From Rhea pennata (Eukaryota > Chordata > Aves > Rheiformes > Rheidae), in the NCBI RefSeq assembly GCF_028389875.1, contig NC_084675.1, forward strand, positions 22,406,412-22,470,411: 64,000 nucleotides of DNA, in the 5' to 3' direction. The translations under genes were made by a program, and so were the position numbers. Of the stretch, positions 35,901 through 46,620 are shown one piece after another. Positions within the stretch are counted from its first letter, which is position 1. The number at the start of each line of letters is the position of its first letter. The notes beneath the pieces are model-generated. The model made no database searches, was not told where the DNA came from, and was given only the letters and a program-made list of their open reading frames with translations.

Positions 35901-38900
35901 CGCGCCAGGGCCGGGCCCCGGCGGGAACGGCCCGCGAGCGCCCGGCCCCACGTAGCGCGGCTCCGCGGGGCTCCGCACGGCTCCACGCAGCCGGGCTGTT
36001 TGCAGGGATCCCTATGGAAACGGCGGAGCAAACACGGGCAACTCCTCCGCTCTGCTCCGGCGGCCGCCGGCTGAGTCACCCTGGCTGCTACGAGGTGCCG
36101 CGCGCGGGGACCGGCGCGTGGGAGCCGCGGGGACGGACGCGGCGCTGGTGGTCCTCAGCCCCGAACCCCCCCCCCACCCTTGCCGAGATCACCAGCCCTG
36201 GAGCTGGGGCGACCCCGGTGCAAAGCGCCCGTGCCCCGGGCAGCCCCGGGGATGCCGGAGCGAAGGCGGTGCTGCCGGGCGGGCAAGGGGCGCAGGAGCC
36301 GGCGGGCCGCGGGCAGGGCTCCCCGGGCAGAGCCGCGGCAGAGGCTCGGGTGGACGGTGCCGGACGGACGCTCTCACCCGCTCAAGGGGCTCCAGGGACT
36401 CCGGGCTCCGGGCGGCAGCGCCGGCCTTGGGGACGAGGCGGCGGCACAGGCACAGGCAGAGCGACGACACCAGCAGGATGCCCGCGTCGGGCGCCACGAG
36501 GCGCACCGAGTTGAGGATGTCGTTCAGGTCCAGCCTGGAGGGGAGCAGCAGGGCGCGGGAGGACTCGGCGGACGCGCGCCCGCCCCGGCGGCACGGCACA
36601 GGGCCGGCTCGGCGCGCCTCGGCGCCCGGCGCACCTCGGCGCTGCCCTCACCTGGTGACGCCGACGTGCCGGGCGAGGATCTCCCAGGTGCTGCCTGCGG
36701 GGGACCACGGAGGTGCTGAGCGCGGAGGCATGGCAGGCGGCGCCCAGCCCCAGGACGGCGATTCCCGGGCTCGCCGGCCATGGGCGGAACGGGCCGCACC
36801 GCTGCCCGAGTGGGCGCCGAGGCACCCACGGGCGCCCGTGCACCCAGCGCCGCGCCGCAGAGCGGCACAGACCCTGCCGAGCCTCGGCACCCCCTCGGCG
36901 CCCAGCAGGATGGATGCACCAGCTGCAAACCGCCCAGCTGGCGGACGTTGCCCGAGGACGACAGCTCGGGGCCGGTGCCAAGGGGAAGAGCCCGGCTCGG
37001 GGGCTCCCTGGCAAGCGCAGCTCCGGCCGGGGGCCAGACCACGAACCCAGCGCCCCGCCACCCTGGGGTGGGTGCTGGGGGATGGGGAGGGGGGGCACGG
37101 CGAGGCCGCCTGCCCCGCGGCGGAGGGGGCTGCTCTGCCCTTTCGGGTGGGCAGCGGGTCCCTGGGGAGCTGGCAGGCGGCTGGGTTTCCAGCCGGCCCG
37201 GGGACGGGGAGCCAAGCCGGGCTCTCCGAGGGGGAAACGATTCCCGCTGCCGGGGCAAAAAGGGGCTGCTTCCCCCCGGAAAGGGACCCGCGGTCCCGCC
37301 AGCGCGGAGGCGCCGTGGCTGTTTGCCAGGGCTGGGAGGGACAGGGCGCCCTGGCCGGTCCCCGCGCTGCCCCGCACTCACAGCTGGGCCCCAGCAGCCG
37401 GTCCAGGCCGGGCAGCGTGTAGAGGCATATCTGGAAAACGAAGTGGGCAACGAGGAAGACGATGCTGGTGCCCAGGAGAGCTTTGAGGAGGCGGCCGGTG
37501 TGACCTGCAAGAGGAGACGAGGTGTCGCCGTCACCTGCCAGCCCGGGCGGGCCCCGAGGTGGGCACGGAGCACCCAGCAGCTCTGGGGATCCCGGCTCGC
37601 CCTCCCCCAGGGCATCCACCCCTTTGTGCCTGGGGAAACTGAGGCACGGGGCGCCGCAGGGCCCCCACTCCCTCTGCTCTGCGCCACCCCCTGCGGAAGG
37701 GGCTGTTTCTCGGCCACCGGAGCCACGTCGAGGTGCTGCCCATGGCCGCGCGCCGGGGGGGACGAGGGAGGCGGGGAGCAGAGATCCGCGCGGCCCCGGC
37801 CGTGCCCAGCACTGTGCTCCGGCCGGCACCGAGCGCTTCCCCATCCCCGCTCCGCGGGAAGCCGCGTCAGCTGCTCTCGCCCCAGGCCGCAGCGCTCCGC
37901 TTCCCAAGCCCGTCCCATCCTGCCCACGCTGCAGCGCCGGCCCAGCGCCGCCTCCCCTTCCCACGGCTGGAATTTCCCGGGGGCGGCGGCACCGGGGCCA
38001 GCGGCCCCCCGCACCGTGCCACTGCCCCGTCACACCTTCCGCCAGCTGCTGCCGTGACCCCGGCCCGGCTCCGCTCCCGCCCTCCCTGCCGCTGGAAAGG
38101 CCGCGAGCCCGCGGCCCCCGCGGCAGCTGCGCGCACCCCGGCGGGCGGCCCCGGGCCAAGCTCTCCCTCCGCTTGTTTTTTCCTGTAAATCCACGCGCTG
38201 GCTCTCGGCAGCGCCCGGGCTCCAACGCCGTGAAAGCCCATGAAATATTCAGAGGGCAGAGCTTTTAGCGACGGCAGCGCCAGGCGCTGCTGGCTCACAT
38301 TGCAGGGCGGCTCTGCCCGGTGCAGAGCGCGCGGGCACCCGGAGCGGGGCACGGCGCTCGCCGCCTGCCAGCCCCGGACGGGCAGCCAGACCCCGGCGGG
38401 AGGCAGGGTGCCCCCCTCCTGCTGCCCGGCCGCTGGCTCGGCTCTCCCCCAGCACTGCCGCCCCCTGCCTCCGGGTATCCACCCCCTGCGGGCACGGGGT
38501 GCCCTCCACGGGGGACGTGCCCTCCACGGGGGACGTGCCCTCCACGGGGGACGTGCCCCGTGCACCCACAGCATGCACACCCACGACAAGGACCGGCCCT
38601 GGGCTTCCACGGCGTGCACACCCACCATGAGGACTTGCACCCACAGTGTGCACACCCACCGCAGGGATTTGCCCCATGCATCCACGGCGTGCACACCCAC
38701 GACAAGGACTTGCCCTGGGTTCCCACAGTGTGCACACCCACCATGAGGACTTGCACCCACAGTGCGTACACTCGCCACGAGGACTTGCCCCGTGCACCCA
38801 CAGCGTGCACACCCACCACGAGGACTTGCCCCCACAGCGTGCACACCCACTGCAGGGATTTGCCCCGTGCACCCACGATGGGCACCCGCCACGAGGTGTG

Positions 38901-41900
38901 TGCCCCGTGCACACCGGCCACGGCGTGCACACCGGCCACGAGGACGCGCACCGCACACCTGCTGCAGGCCACGGCGGACGGGCGCGTCGCAGTACGTCCC
39001 TGCCTGCCCCACGGGCGCAGCCCAGCTCTGAGGTTTCTGGTTAATAAGGCTGGTGCTCAAAACTGGCCTTTTCATAGCCAGAAGCCTATTAATAGCCGGG
39101 CCGGGCTATAATTAACAGAGCGAGGCCGCCACACGGAGCCACACGCCCCCGGGCTGCCCAGCCGGGGGGAAACCACAGAGGAAGGAGAGCAGGTACCCGC
39201 TTGAGGGCGGCTCGCAGCCCCCTCGCCCTAAAAATAGCCCCCGCGCGCCGAGCCGCCCAGTCCTGCCGGCCCGGGGCCGCCCACGCAGCACCCCCCGCCC
39301 CAGCGCCGGGCTCCCCCCAGGGCAGCGCCGTCCCCGCCACGCTCCCATCGGTGCCCGGAGCCTGTCCCGGGTGTACGGGGTGGGGGCACACAGCCCCTGG
39401 GAGCCCCTCCGGCACCCGCGGCAGTGCCTTCCCGGAGGTCGCCCTCCGGCAGCGATGGGTCCCGGTGCATCCGGCCGCACGGCGACACGGCAGCGGGACT
39501 TGGGACGGTTTCGCCCCGGGAGCGGGCTGGCGACGAGGCGGAGCCGGTACCCGCGCCCCGCGGCAGCCGCTCTGCAAGGAGGGGGGTGCCGCGGAGAGCG
39601 CCCACCCTGCCCCCCCATCCCGTCCCCCCCCCCCCATCCCTACCTTTTACAGTGTGCTCGGAGGGTCCCAGGAACCAGGGCAGCAGCAGGAGGTAGAGCA
39701 GGTACACCAGGGAGAGGACGTTGAAGCGGAAGATGCAGGCTGGGGGCACAAGCACGAGCAGAGTTAGCACCGGGGTCCTGCAGCGACAGCACCCACGGTG
39801 GGACAGCCCTGGCCGCGTGCCCCCCGCCCCAGGGCCCCCAGCATTGCCCTCCTGCACCCGCCCTGCGGCGCAGCAAGGCAGAGAGCCCCCCCGGAATAAA
39901 ACAAGCTGCAAACCCGGCAGCGATAACCCGCCGCTCTGCAGCGCCCAGGACCCGGCACGTTGGGGGGGTCCCTGCCCACCGGCACAGCACCAGGGTCGTC
40001 CAGCGCCCCCCCGCCAGGGCGAGCCGCAGGGTCGGAGCGGGGCACCGCCGTCCCCGGCGCCCGCGGGGCTCCGCGGTCTTCCACGCGTTCCTGTCCGGGC
40101 CCGTCGGGAAGGCACCGTCCGAGCGGCGCAGGCAGCAGAGCTCGGGGCGCTCGCCCGCCTCGCCGCCGGCCTGCTCCAGGCACGCCACCAGCTCTCCACC
40201 TTCCCCCTCGCGTATTTTTAGCCCTAAATTACAGCTCGTTTGCAGGCGCAAAACCGTCAGAGGAGCTGGGCAGGCAGCTCCGCGCCCGAGCCAGCACCCC
40301 CCGGGGGCTGCCACCAGCCCGGCCGCGCGCCGGTGACAGATGCCGGCACCTGCCTCTGCAGGGACGGAGGCGCACGCCGGGCGAGCTCGCAGCAGCCGCG
40401 AGGCCTGGGCGATGGGCACGGCCGCTCCTGTGCAGAGCCGGCCGTGCGCTTGGCCCCACGACGCCGGTGGGCGGGTGGGTGGGCGGCTGGGCAGGGGAAT
40501 GGAGTCGCGGGGTGGTCCCGGAGCCCGGCTGCTTTGCTTTCGAGCCATATTCCCCCTCCTCGCTGTCCCCAGGCGGGGAGGCCGCCCGTCCCCTGCCAGA
40601 GCATCATGTCCCCAGGCAGGAGGGGGGGGTCCTTGGGGGTCCCCCGAAAGCCAGGGGGCCACCCAGGGAGGGGACAGTGCCTGGGGCCGTGGGAACGGCG
40701 CGGCCCGCGGGACCCGGGGCCGCCCGGCCACGGAAGTGGGGCACGGCGCGGCCGGGGGCAGCGGGCCGGCTGCCAGGGACGCGCTCGGCCCCAGCGAGCC
40801 GGGCACAGCCCTTCCTGTGTTTATGGCTCGTCCCGGGGAGGGCGCGCAGCCCCCCAGCCCCGCTGCCAGCGGGGAGCCCCCCCCCTTCCCCGGCAGCGGG
40901 GCGGCACGGGGGACGGCGCGGCACGGCACGGGGAACGCGCTCGGCAGCCTGGGGCCGGCCTCTCCCAGGCACCCGCGGCCCCGCGCCGGCCGGCTCCCGG
41001 CGGTGACCCCAGCCCGCAGGACGCGTCCCCTCCCCGCACGCCGAGGGCTGCTGGCTACGTTTCGGCAAGCCATGATCTCATGGAGCAAATATTCCTCTTC
41101 CCGCGCCAGCGGCGATGAGGCCGAGAGGAACCTCGCCGGGGAGGGCGGCGAGCCGCCGCGCCGGCTGACGTGGGAGGGATCGGCCCTCCCGCCCCGTCCC
41201 GCCTTCCGGGACCCCGGCACCCCGCTCCCCAGCGCCGGAGCCGCTGGCCTGAGTCACGCCGGTGCAGAGGGACCGCGCGGGGCGAGCGCGGCGGCCCCCG
41301 CGCATCCCGCGAGCCGGGCCGGGCTGGGGCATCCCGGCGCCGAGAGCAGCGGGGCGACGGTGCCGCGCAGGGAGAGCTCCCGCGTCAGCCTCCCGGGAGG
41401 CAGCAAGAAGCGCGGCCACGGCTCTTTCCGGGCTTGGGGGTGAAATACGTTTTCAGGGAGCCTCCCGAGACGGGCTCCGCTGCGGGAGGCGCCGCCGGGT
41501 CGGGGCGGCCCACGTTCGGGACGTGCACGCGTCGCTCGGCTTTGCGCCCGTCGGCTGCGCGCCCCCAGCCAGGGCCGGGCGCGGGCTGGATCCGCATCCC
41601 CGAAAAGCCTCTCTGCAAGCCTCGTCCCCCGCCTTCGGGGACCCGGAGCGGCCAGGACAGCTCTGACGTCGCCAGAGGATTAATCCCTCGCTGCAGCCGG
41701 AGCTGGCAGCCAGAAGCACTTGAAACATTAACCAAGTTAACGTGCTGAGAGGAGGATAAATTGCAGTGCCGGGGAGCACAGCGGGACGCGCTGGACTTGT
41801 TTAAACACCAGTCTTTAATCTCCCCCCTGAGATCTCCCGGCGGCCCCACGGTGCCGGCGCTCCCTCCGCGCAGCGCTATCCGCGGCGAGGCCAGCCCCGG

Positions 41901-44900
41901 CTCCCGGGGGCTCAACCCCCCGCGGCTCGCCCCAAACGCGGACCCCAGCAGCGCCCGTGGCGGGAGCCGTGCACCATCCTGCTGACGGATTGGCCCCGGT
42001 GCAGCTGCTCTGTGCTGGCACTCGCGGCCGCTCACTATTAATTAGCTATTTAATTTGTTGCATGCGCTGCTTTTTTTGCACAGCCCCATCACAGGCTGCA
42101 GCAGCCAGGCAGCACGGCCTGGGATGCCCGGCCCTGGCCCAGCTCCGTCCCGGGCAGCAGCACAGCTGGAGCAGGGTGGATTTGGGTGCCCGGGAAGTGT
42201 CCCCAGGGCGTCACTTTGCACCCAGGGCCGCACGCGCTGGGCAGAGCCAGACAGGGGCCAATGGACCCCAGTCAGGGAGGGCGCCGGGGCGGCTCTCCCT
42301 GCTCCCGGGAGGATGCCATGCCGCAGCGACAGCGTGGCTTTTGCGGCATCCCAGGAGCCGGGCAGCTCCATAGGGCCGAGCCCCAGGGCACTTCTGTGCC
42401 CTCGCTCCTGGCACTGGTGCTGCCGAGCCCAGGCGGGACCCCCGGGAGAGCCAGCGCCAGGCACGCGGGGCACATCCCCAGCTGCATTCCTAGCAAGCCC
42501 CGACTCCTCTTTCCGGGATGAGGGACCGGCCGCACCGTTTCACCCGCCGTATCCTGTTTTTGTGGAAAAATGAACCCGCACGCTGCTAGTGCGGAGAGGC
42601 AGGGACCGCCGCGGGAGAGGCCCCAGCGCCGTGCCCACGGCTGGCTGCTGCGGTGCCACCAGCCCCGGGACTGCGCAGCAGGGCGGGAAAGCCCCGGACC
42701 GCTGGGAACAAGGGCTGCCGGCCCTGGAGCAGTGCTCAGCCCCCCAGGGTGGGGTGCTCAGCACCAGGACACTGCCAGAACCCCGACAGTAGTTTGCACA
42801 CACAGCTCAGGGGCTCGATGGCTTATGCCACGTAGCAACGTTACCAGTCCAGGTAGGAACGAGCCCTCCCTTGGCAGCCCGGGACGTTCCCGGCTCTGCA
42901 GCCGCGGCCGGGGCGCGGGAAAGCCCCCGCCGTGTCCGGACTCCTCCGGGCCCGGCTCTAGCGCAGGGGCGAACATGGGAGTCTGATAAAGTCCCCGCAA
43001 ATCCAGCCCGGGGTGACCGTGAAGAGCCGCCCAACAGCGCGGCTACCCAGCAAGCCGGTCCCTCAGCCACGGGCACAGGGTGCCCAGGGACGCAGCACCC
43101 GGTGCACCGCCCCAGCGGCTCCTCTCGCCCCCGGTGCCCCCGCAGCACCGGGGCAGCCACCCCGGGCTTCTCCCAGCACACTGGGGGCCCACGTGGCAGC
43201 CCTGGGGGGAGACAGCAGCACCCCAAAACGGGGATGGAGGGACATGTGCCGAGGAGCCTGCGAACGCACCAGCACCACGGGCCGGCCCTGCACCCTCCCC
43301 GCCCTCCTCGGCCCTGCCCCGGGAGGGAGCGGGAATTAGTCCTCTTGGAGACACCCGTGATTTTTTTCTTTAAATTTCCCTCATTTGAAAAGAGGAAGAG
43401 CACCTGCCCGCCGGAGGCAGCCGGCTGCCCGCACCCGGGCGCACACGGGCTCCCCGCGGGAGCCAGGCGCTGCCCGAGCCCCGGCCGGGCCTGGCTCCCA
43501 GCGCCCAGCTGGCCGGGAGCCGCAAGCAACATCCTCCGGATGTTCGGGAAGAGCCCTAATTGCAGGGGAAGGAAGGCCGGGGGGGGGGGGGGGGGCGCGG
43601 GCGGAGGCGGGCTGTGCTGGGGGGCTGCCGCTGCCCGCCGAGCCCGGGCCGGGCGGCACAGCCCCGCGCCGCGCCCCCCGCACCCGGCAGGGACCCCGCG
43701 CCCCCGTTTTGACGGGTGGCCAGCTAGCAGCAAGAGCGCACTGGGTTCGCTGTCCCTGCTCGCCTGAGCGGGGCTCCAAATTCAGACAGATCCCAGCCGA
43801 AGCAGGAGGAGCGTTACACCACGCTACGAGGGTTTCCGGAGCCCGCCCGGAGCGGCCAGGCCCCCGGCGCTGCGAGCCCAGCGCCGCTCGCGGCTGCGAC
43901 GGCTCGGCCGGGGGCTCCGGGCACCCGCCAAGCCGCGGGAGGACCCGTGTCACCCGGCGAGGCGGCACCGGCGCGGCAGGAGGGGGCTGGCGGCTCCGTG
44001 CAACCGGCGCCCGGACACCTTCCCAGCCCGCTTCGTAGGCAGGGTTATAATTAACCTCCTCACATCCTGCACGATGCACTGAGTCACTCCCCGCATAAGC
44101 GAGAGCAAACAGAGACGCTTTTTCAACAGTCACCAACTTCCTCCGCCAGCAAGTCTGGCCCCGCTCGAGCTGCCTCCGAAGCCCGGGCTGCGCCGGCAAA
44201 AGCGGCCGACGCGCCGCGGCCGCTCGCGGCCCCCCGCTCCTCGCCGAGGTCGCGCTGCGGCTTCTCCTGGCTGCGGGCGCCCCGCGGCACCCTCCGGCCG
44301 GGCGCCCGTGCCGCCGGGCACAAGGAGGCCGTTGAACGATGCTGTTTACGGAGCGCCAGGCTCCGCGGCCCCGCAGAGGTTTTCCTTTGCGCCTATTTAA
44401 AGGTAAACCGAGAGTCCCCGAACACGTTTTTCCCAAGCAGCGCAGGTTCAAAGAGCTGATTCTTGTTCTGCAAGTCTCGGGACACTGGTATTTTCCAGGC
44501 TAGTAGCCAGATGATTGCCTAGGTGGGTGGTGCATCTGCCTTCAAAGGCCAACATTGCTTAAAATGGGCTTAGAGCAGCGCTGGAGTGACGAACGCAGCG
44601 TCGCAAAGCCAGAGGCTGCGGCTGAGGTAGGTGTCCCGCGGCCCCCGCCGCACAACCGAGCCCCTTGCAAAAGCGCCTCGGCGCCGTCTCCCAGGAAGAG
44701 CCTCACGAAAGCCAGCGGAGGAACACAGCCCTTCCGTGGGCAAGGCCGCGGCGGGCCCCGGCGCCGCCAGCCTGCCGGCAGCGGCCCGCGCCTCTGGCCC
44801 GCTGTGATAAAGCTTGCAAAACAGCCGCCGCTCTCTGAGCTCCCGGGAGATGGTTTCAGCCCCGACCGGCTTCCACGCGCCCGTCCGTCGCTGGCGGGTG

Positions 44901-45799
44901 CCGCTGCTGGGGCGAAGGCACTGGCACCCTGCGGGGCTGCAGCCGGCAGCACGACGCGGGGCCGCGCTCCCCTCGGAGCGGCTCCGCCGGGGGCTGCGGC
45001 GGACGCGCCTGCCCGGGAGCCGGTACCGGCCCGCCGGCGGCTCAGATCTTGCTGCGTTTGCAGGACGAGGCAAGTTCCCTGTTGAGCGCTCCGGACGGCG
45101 GCGAGGAAGAGGAGCCTGCCCGGAGCCAGCGCCCCCGGGGCGGCGGGGGGAGGGAGGGGTCGCTGCCCAGCTGCGGCGGCCGGCAGAGCCTGGCGGTGCA
45201 GGCAGAGCCGCGGCGCCGGGCGCGCTGCGGGGGCCACGAGATGCCGAGGCCGGACGAAGGCTCCTCCGGCAGCGCCGCGGAGCCGGGCGCCGCGCACCGC
45301 GCTCCCGCGGGCCGCCAGCTCCGGCGCGGGCCTCGCCCTTCCTGCGGGGCGCCCGGCACTGATTCAGCCCCGCGGGGCGGGGGCGTGCTCACCCACGGGT
45401 GGCCTCGGCAGCCCCCCAACACCCAGCCCAGCCCACCCTAGGTGGGAGCAGGGGGGTCCTACCCAACACAAGCCAGGCTCACCGCCCCCCCCCACGGGTG
45501 ACCACGGCACACGCAGCGTGGGCACCCCAAATGCACCCCCCCACACACACAGATCGTGGTGGGGGGAGCACCCAAAAGCCTTGGGAAAACACAGCGCCCC
45601 CCCCCCCCGGCCCCGCTCCCCCCGGGGCGCCCCCGCCCGGGCCGCTACAAAGTAGCGCCGGGCGGATACAAAGTACCGGGGGGCGTGGGGGAGTTTTGGG
45701 GGGTCCCGCCGCGCACGTGCGCCCGCGGCACTCACCGGCCAGCAGCGCCAGCGGCAGCAGCAGCCAGTAGAGCCCGGCGCAGAGCACCCGCCGCTCCAT
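20316..45799 (-). CDS. PIEZO1: PIEZO1, mechanosensitive cation channel (about 51 exons, about 2,500 aa)
   Basis: Trimeric plasma-membrane, stretch-gated, calcium-permeable channel, important in red cells, endothelium and lymphatics. The reading starts at the ATG at 45799 (MERRVLCAGLYWLLLP; human MEPHVLGAVLYWLLLP) and ends in TMIKWTREKE with TAA at 20316-20318. Exons recovered along the gene align in order with the whole human protein (2,521 residues): N-terminal membrane repeats, repeated four-helix blade units, an acidic intracellular linker, RWWRPWLDHAA, RPSKRFWMTA, the anchor, outer helix, extracellular cap, inner helix and C-terminal domain with FEELPCVDR. I saw no internal stop or missing exon. 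Exons 1-5 and the WW exon were placed to the base; many others are approximate. Intron 1 (39740-45735, 6 kb) is the longest. The gene is divergent from CDT1 and convergent with CTU2. Confidence 0.98.
22585..25846 (-). other. PIEZO1 last blade units, anchor and intracellular linker
   Basis: Exons are approximately 25083-25339 (RFATLDESDRFYQS through RPSKRFWMTAIIFTE), 24791-24980, 24141-24424 (CYGLWDHEEDPFAKK, then a Glu-rich basic/acidic linker with RFRRKKKRWSKKQKE), 23866-23985 (a run of about 13 Glu), 23633-23780 (YRAATDVYAFMFLADVVDF), 23316-23530, 22884-23042 (YQIRCGYPTRILGNFLTKKY) and 22585-22735 (MDWVWTDTTLSLSNWMC). Linker exons near 25400-25846 (VHRGVLDELYKPLDD; TASELLQN) are less conserved and placed approximately. 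Confidence 0.88.
25918..29590 (-). other. PIEZO1 beam and central linker exons
   Basis: Exons are approximately 29435-29590, 28664-28909 (SYLDMAKVVVFRYLFW), 28300-28400, 28022-28190 (LPVEEAGIIWDS), 27845-27938, 27623-27709 (MERIRAKQEKYHQE), 27353-27424 (24 residues ending RWWRPWLDHAA), 26811-26916 (SGEYFLFESDSEEEEE), 26628-26730 (LAYQAWMTNTK), 26192-26288 (a second Glu run) and 25918-26093. The 72-bp exon at 27353-27424 is too short to stand out as an open frame. It is supported by TTCCACAG|AG at its start, CAG|GTACTG at its end, and clear likeness to human PRRQWWRPWLDHA. Confidence 0.88.
29836..29880. repeat. 12-bp tandem repeat in a PIEZO1 intron
   Basis: CAGCTCCACCCC is repeated three to four times between the exons at 29435-29590 and 30026-30133. 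Imperfect GGCTCC/CCACCCC copies extend the pattern to the left. Confidence 0.75.
30026..34479 (-). other. PIEZO1 blade exons
   Basis: Membrane-rich exons are approximately 34382-34479, 34131-34212 (SGPENCTVHVLG), 33775-33868 (MKQSYVCALIAMM), 33405-33666 (ITYHSWLTFVLLLWACLIW), 33220-33333, 32701-32880 (YAKYWICVCAGMFIVVSFAG), 32461-32610, 32091-32270 (LGLEQFSVSELFSS), 31918-32012, 31587-31745, 31319-31500 (MASCLSTVWTCIIIVCKML), 31030-31155 (YRGPVDPANWFGIRKGFPNL), 30660-30860, 30362-30569 (ICFLMTVNVIGQRMNF) and 30026-30133 (INSALIKWLYLPDF). All follow the order of the mammalian protein. Confidence 0.9.
30201..30245 (-). repeat. partial copy of a PIEZO1 exon end in its own intron
   Basis: This stretch resembles 30345-30398, which holds the 3' end and splice donor of the exon at 30362-30569. 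Both share CCCCTT-CC-ATGCAGAGGG, a short variable part, then ATGCCCACGC-like sequence. In the intronic copy the position of the donor GT reads GC, so it should not act as a donor of the usual kind. Confidence 0.6.
38502..38950. repeat. minisatellite cluster in PIEZO1 intron 2
   Basis: Three copies of an 18-bp unit (CCCTCCACGGGGGACGTG, starting at 38502, 38520 and 38538) are followed by a longer array of variable 30-42-bp units. These alternate GTGCACACCCAC, CACGAGGACTTG or CAGGGATTTG, and CCCCGTGCACCCACAG. About ten diverged units are present. Confidence 0.88.
39086..39115. promoter_or_regulatory. paired MEF2-type sites in PIEZO1 intron 2
   Basis: CTATTAATAG at 39086-39095 and CTATAATTAA at 39106-39115 both fit the YTAWWWWTAR MEF2 consensus, with starts 20 bp apart, about two helical turns. 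They sit in a small AT-rich island (about 39,035-39,120) inside otherwise very GC-rich intron sequence. Function is inferred from motifs only. Confidence 0.45.
41664..41686. promoter_or_regulatory. CRE-like site and GGATTAATCC palindrome in PIEZO1 intron 1
   Basis: TGACGTC at 41664-41670 is followed by the perfect palindrome GGATTAATCC at 41677-41686, the head-to-head form of the GGATTA/TAATCC core used by K50 homeodomains (OTX, PITX, GSC). It is a motif match only. Confidence 0.3.
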
Positions 45800-45914
45800 G
45801 GCTCCGGGCCGGCCCGCGCCGCGCTCATGCCGCCGGGCCGAGCCGCGCCGAGCCGCGCTGCACCGCCGCTCCCGGAGCGCCGCGCGCCGCCCCCGCCCCG
45901 CGCCCGCCGCCGCC

Positions 45915-45920
45915 TTTATA
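45915..45920 (-). promoter_or_regulatory. PIEZO1 TATA box
   Basis: TTTATA on the plus strand gives TATAAA on the minus strand, within CCTATAAAGG, 116 bp upstream of the PIEZO1 ATG. It stands alone in a solid CpG island (about 45,730-46,180). A TATA box here predicts transcription starting near 45,885-45,890 and a 5' UTR of about 90 bases. Confidence 0.6.
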
Positions 45921-46444
45921 GGCGCCGCCGCCGCCCGGCCCCCTCGGCGGGCTGGCGCGGCCCGGCCCGGCCCGGCCCGGCGCGGCGCGGCGCGGAGCCG
46001 GCACCACCTAGCGCCGCCCGCCGCGCGCTGCAGCCGCGCCGCGCTGCTGACACGAGTTGGCCGGTCTCAGCGCCTGCTGCCGCCGCCGGCCTGCGGGCGC
46101 GGGTTGTTTTTTTGGGGGGTGCAGGGGGGCCCGTCGGCGGGCAGGGGGCTGGAGCGGGGCCGCGGGAGCGCGGGGTGGGCGCCGGGCACGCTGCGGTGAG
46201 GCCCCGCAGTCCCTCGGCCACGGTGAGCAGGCCGGCTGCAGGCAAGGGCATTTGCGGCAAAAAAAGCAGATTGTGCGTTTCCTGTTTGTTCGCCTTAAAA
46301 AGAAACCAGCACGGAGGATAATTGAGGCTGAGTGCTTCGCTTAGGGCGCCGGGCTTGGCGAACGGCCGCAGAAAGCTCTGAAGCCACGGCAGCGGGCTGG
46401 GAACGTCACGCGCTCCCGTAATTCGCTGCAGCCAGCTAGCACGC

Positions 46445-46620
46445 GCCCCAGGAGCGGGGTGCCCAGGGCTGCACCCGGGAGTGCGGTGCCCAGTCCCGCT
46501 TCCCAGGAGCAGCATGCCCAGTCCTGCCCCCCGGAGCTGGGTACCCAGTCCTGCACCCCAACTGCAGGGTGCCCAGTCCTGCCCCCCAGAGCTGGGCGCC
46601 CTGCCAGGCCATGCCCGCCC
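46445..46620. repeat. 27-28-bp minisatellite upstream of PIEZO1
   Basis: About six units contain GTGCCCAGTCCTGC followed by CCCCGGAGCTGG. The core GTGCCCAG or a variant occurs at 46459, 46486, 46514, 46541 and 46569. It lies between the divergent PIEZO1 and CDT1 promoters. Confidence 0.85.

Larger units (their letters stand above)
34605..45799 (-). other. PIEZO1 N-terminal exons 1-8 and long introns
   Basis: Exons are 45736-45799, 39644-39739 (NVLSLVYLLYLLLLPWFLGP), 37382-37504 (HTGRLLKALLGTSIVFLVAH), 36652-36694 (TWEILARHVGVTR), 36378-36534 (RLVAPDAGILLVSS), approximately 35235-35370 (an acidic run, then LRVTAHWLLRAAG), 34897-35112 (LCTWWACHLPAS) and 34605-34779 (NCSQPNALVLNAGHPWPVYA). Junctions of exons 1-5 were checked to the base and keep phase. 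Introns 1-2 hold the repeats and motif clusters listed separately. The remaining intronic sequence is GC-rich with overlapping open frames that resemble no family. Confidence 0.9.

Noticed and set aside
36118-38268. 400-525-codon open frames on both strands in the PIEZO1 5' introns
   Set aside because: Arg/Pro/Gly/Ala-rich translations on both strands are typical of stop-poor GC-rich intron. The true PIEZO1 exons inside them are short and bounded by splice sites.
38502-38950. CRISPR-like array of direct repeats
   Set aside because: Units are contiguous and variable without unique spacers, and the genome is a vertebrate one.
44555-45362. Plus- and minus-strand frames within PIEZO1 intron 1 as a possible nested gene
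   Set aside because: Both strands are open and Ala/Arg-rich, and there is no domain, splice pattern or poly(A) signal.
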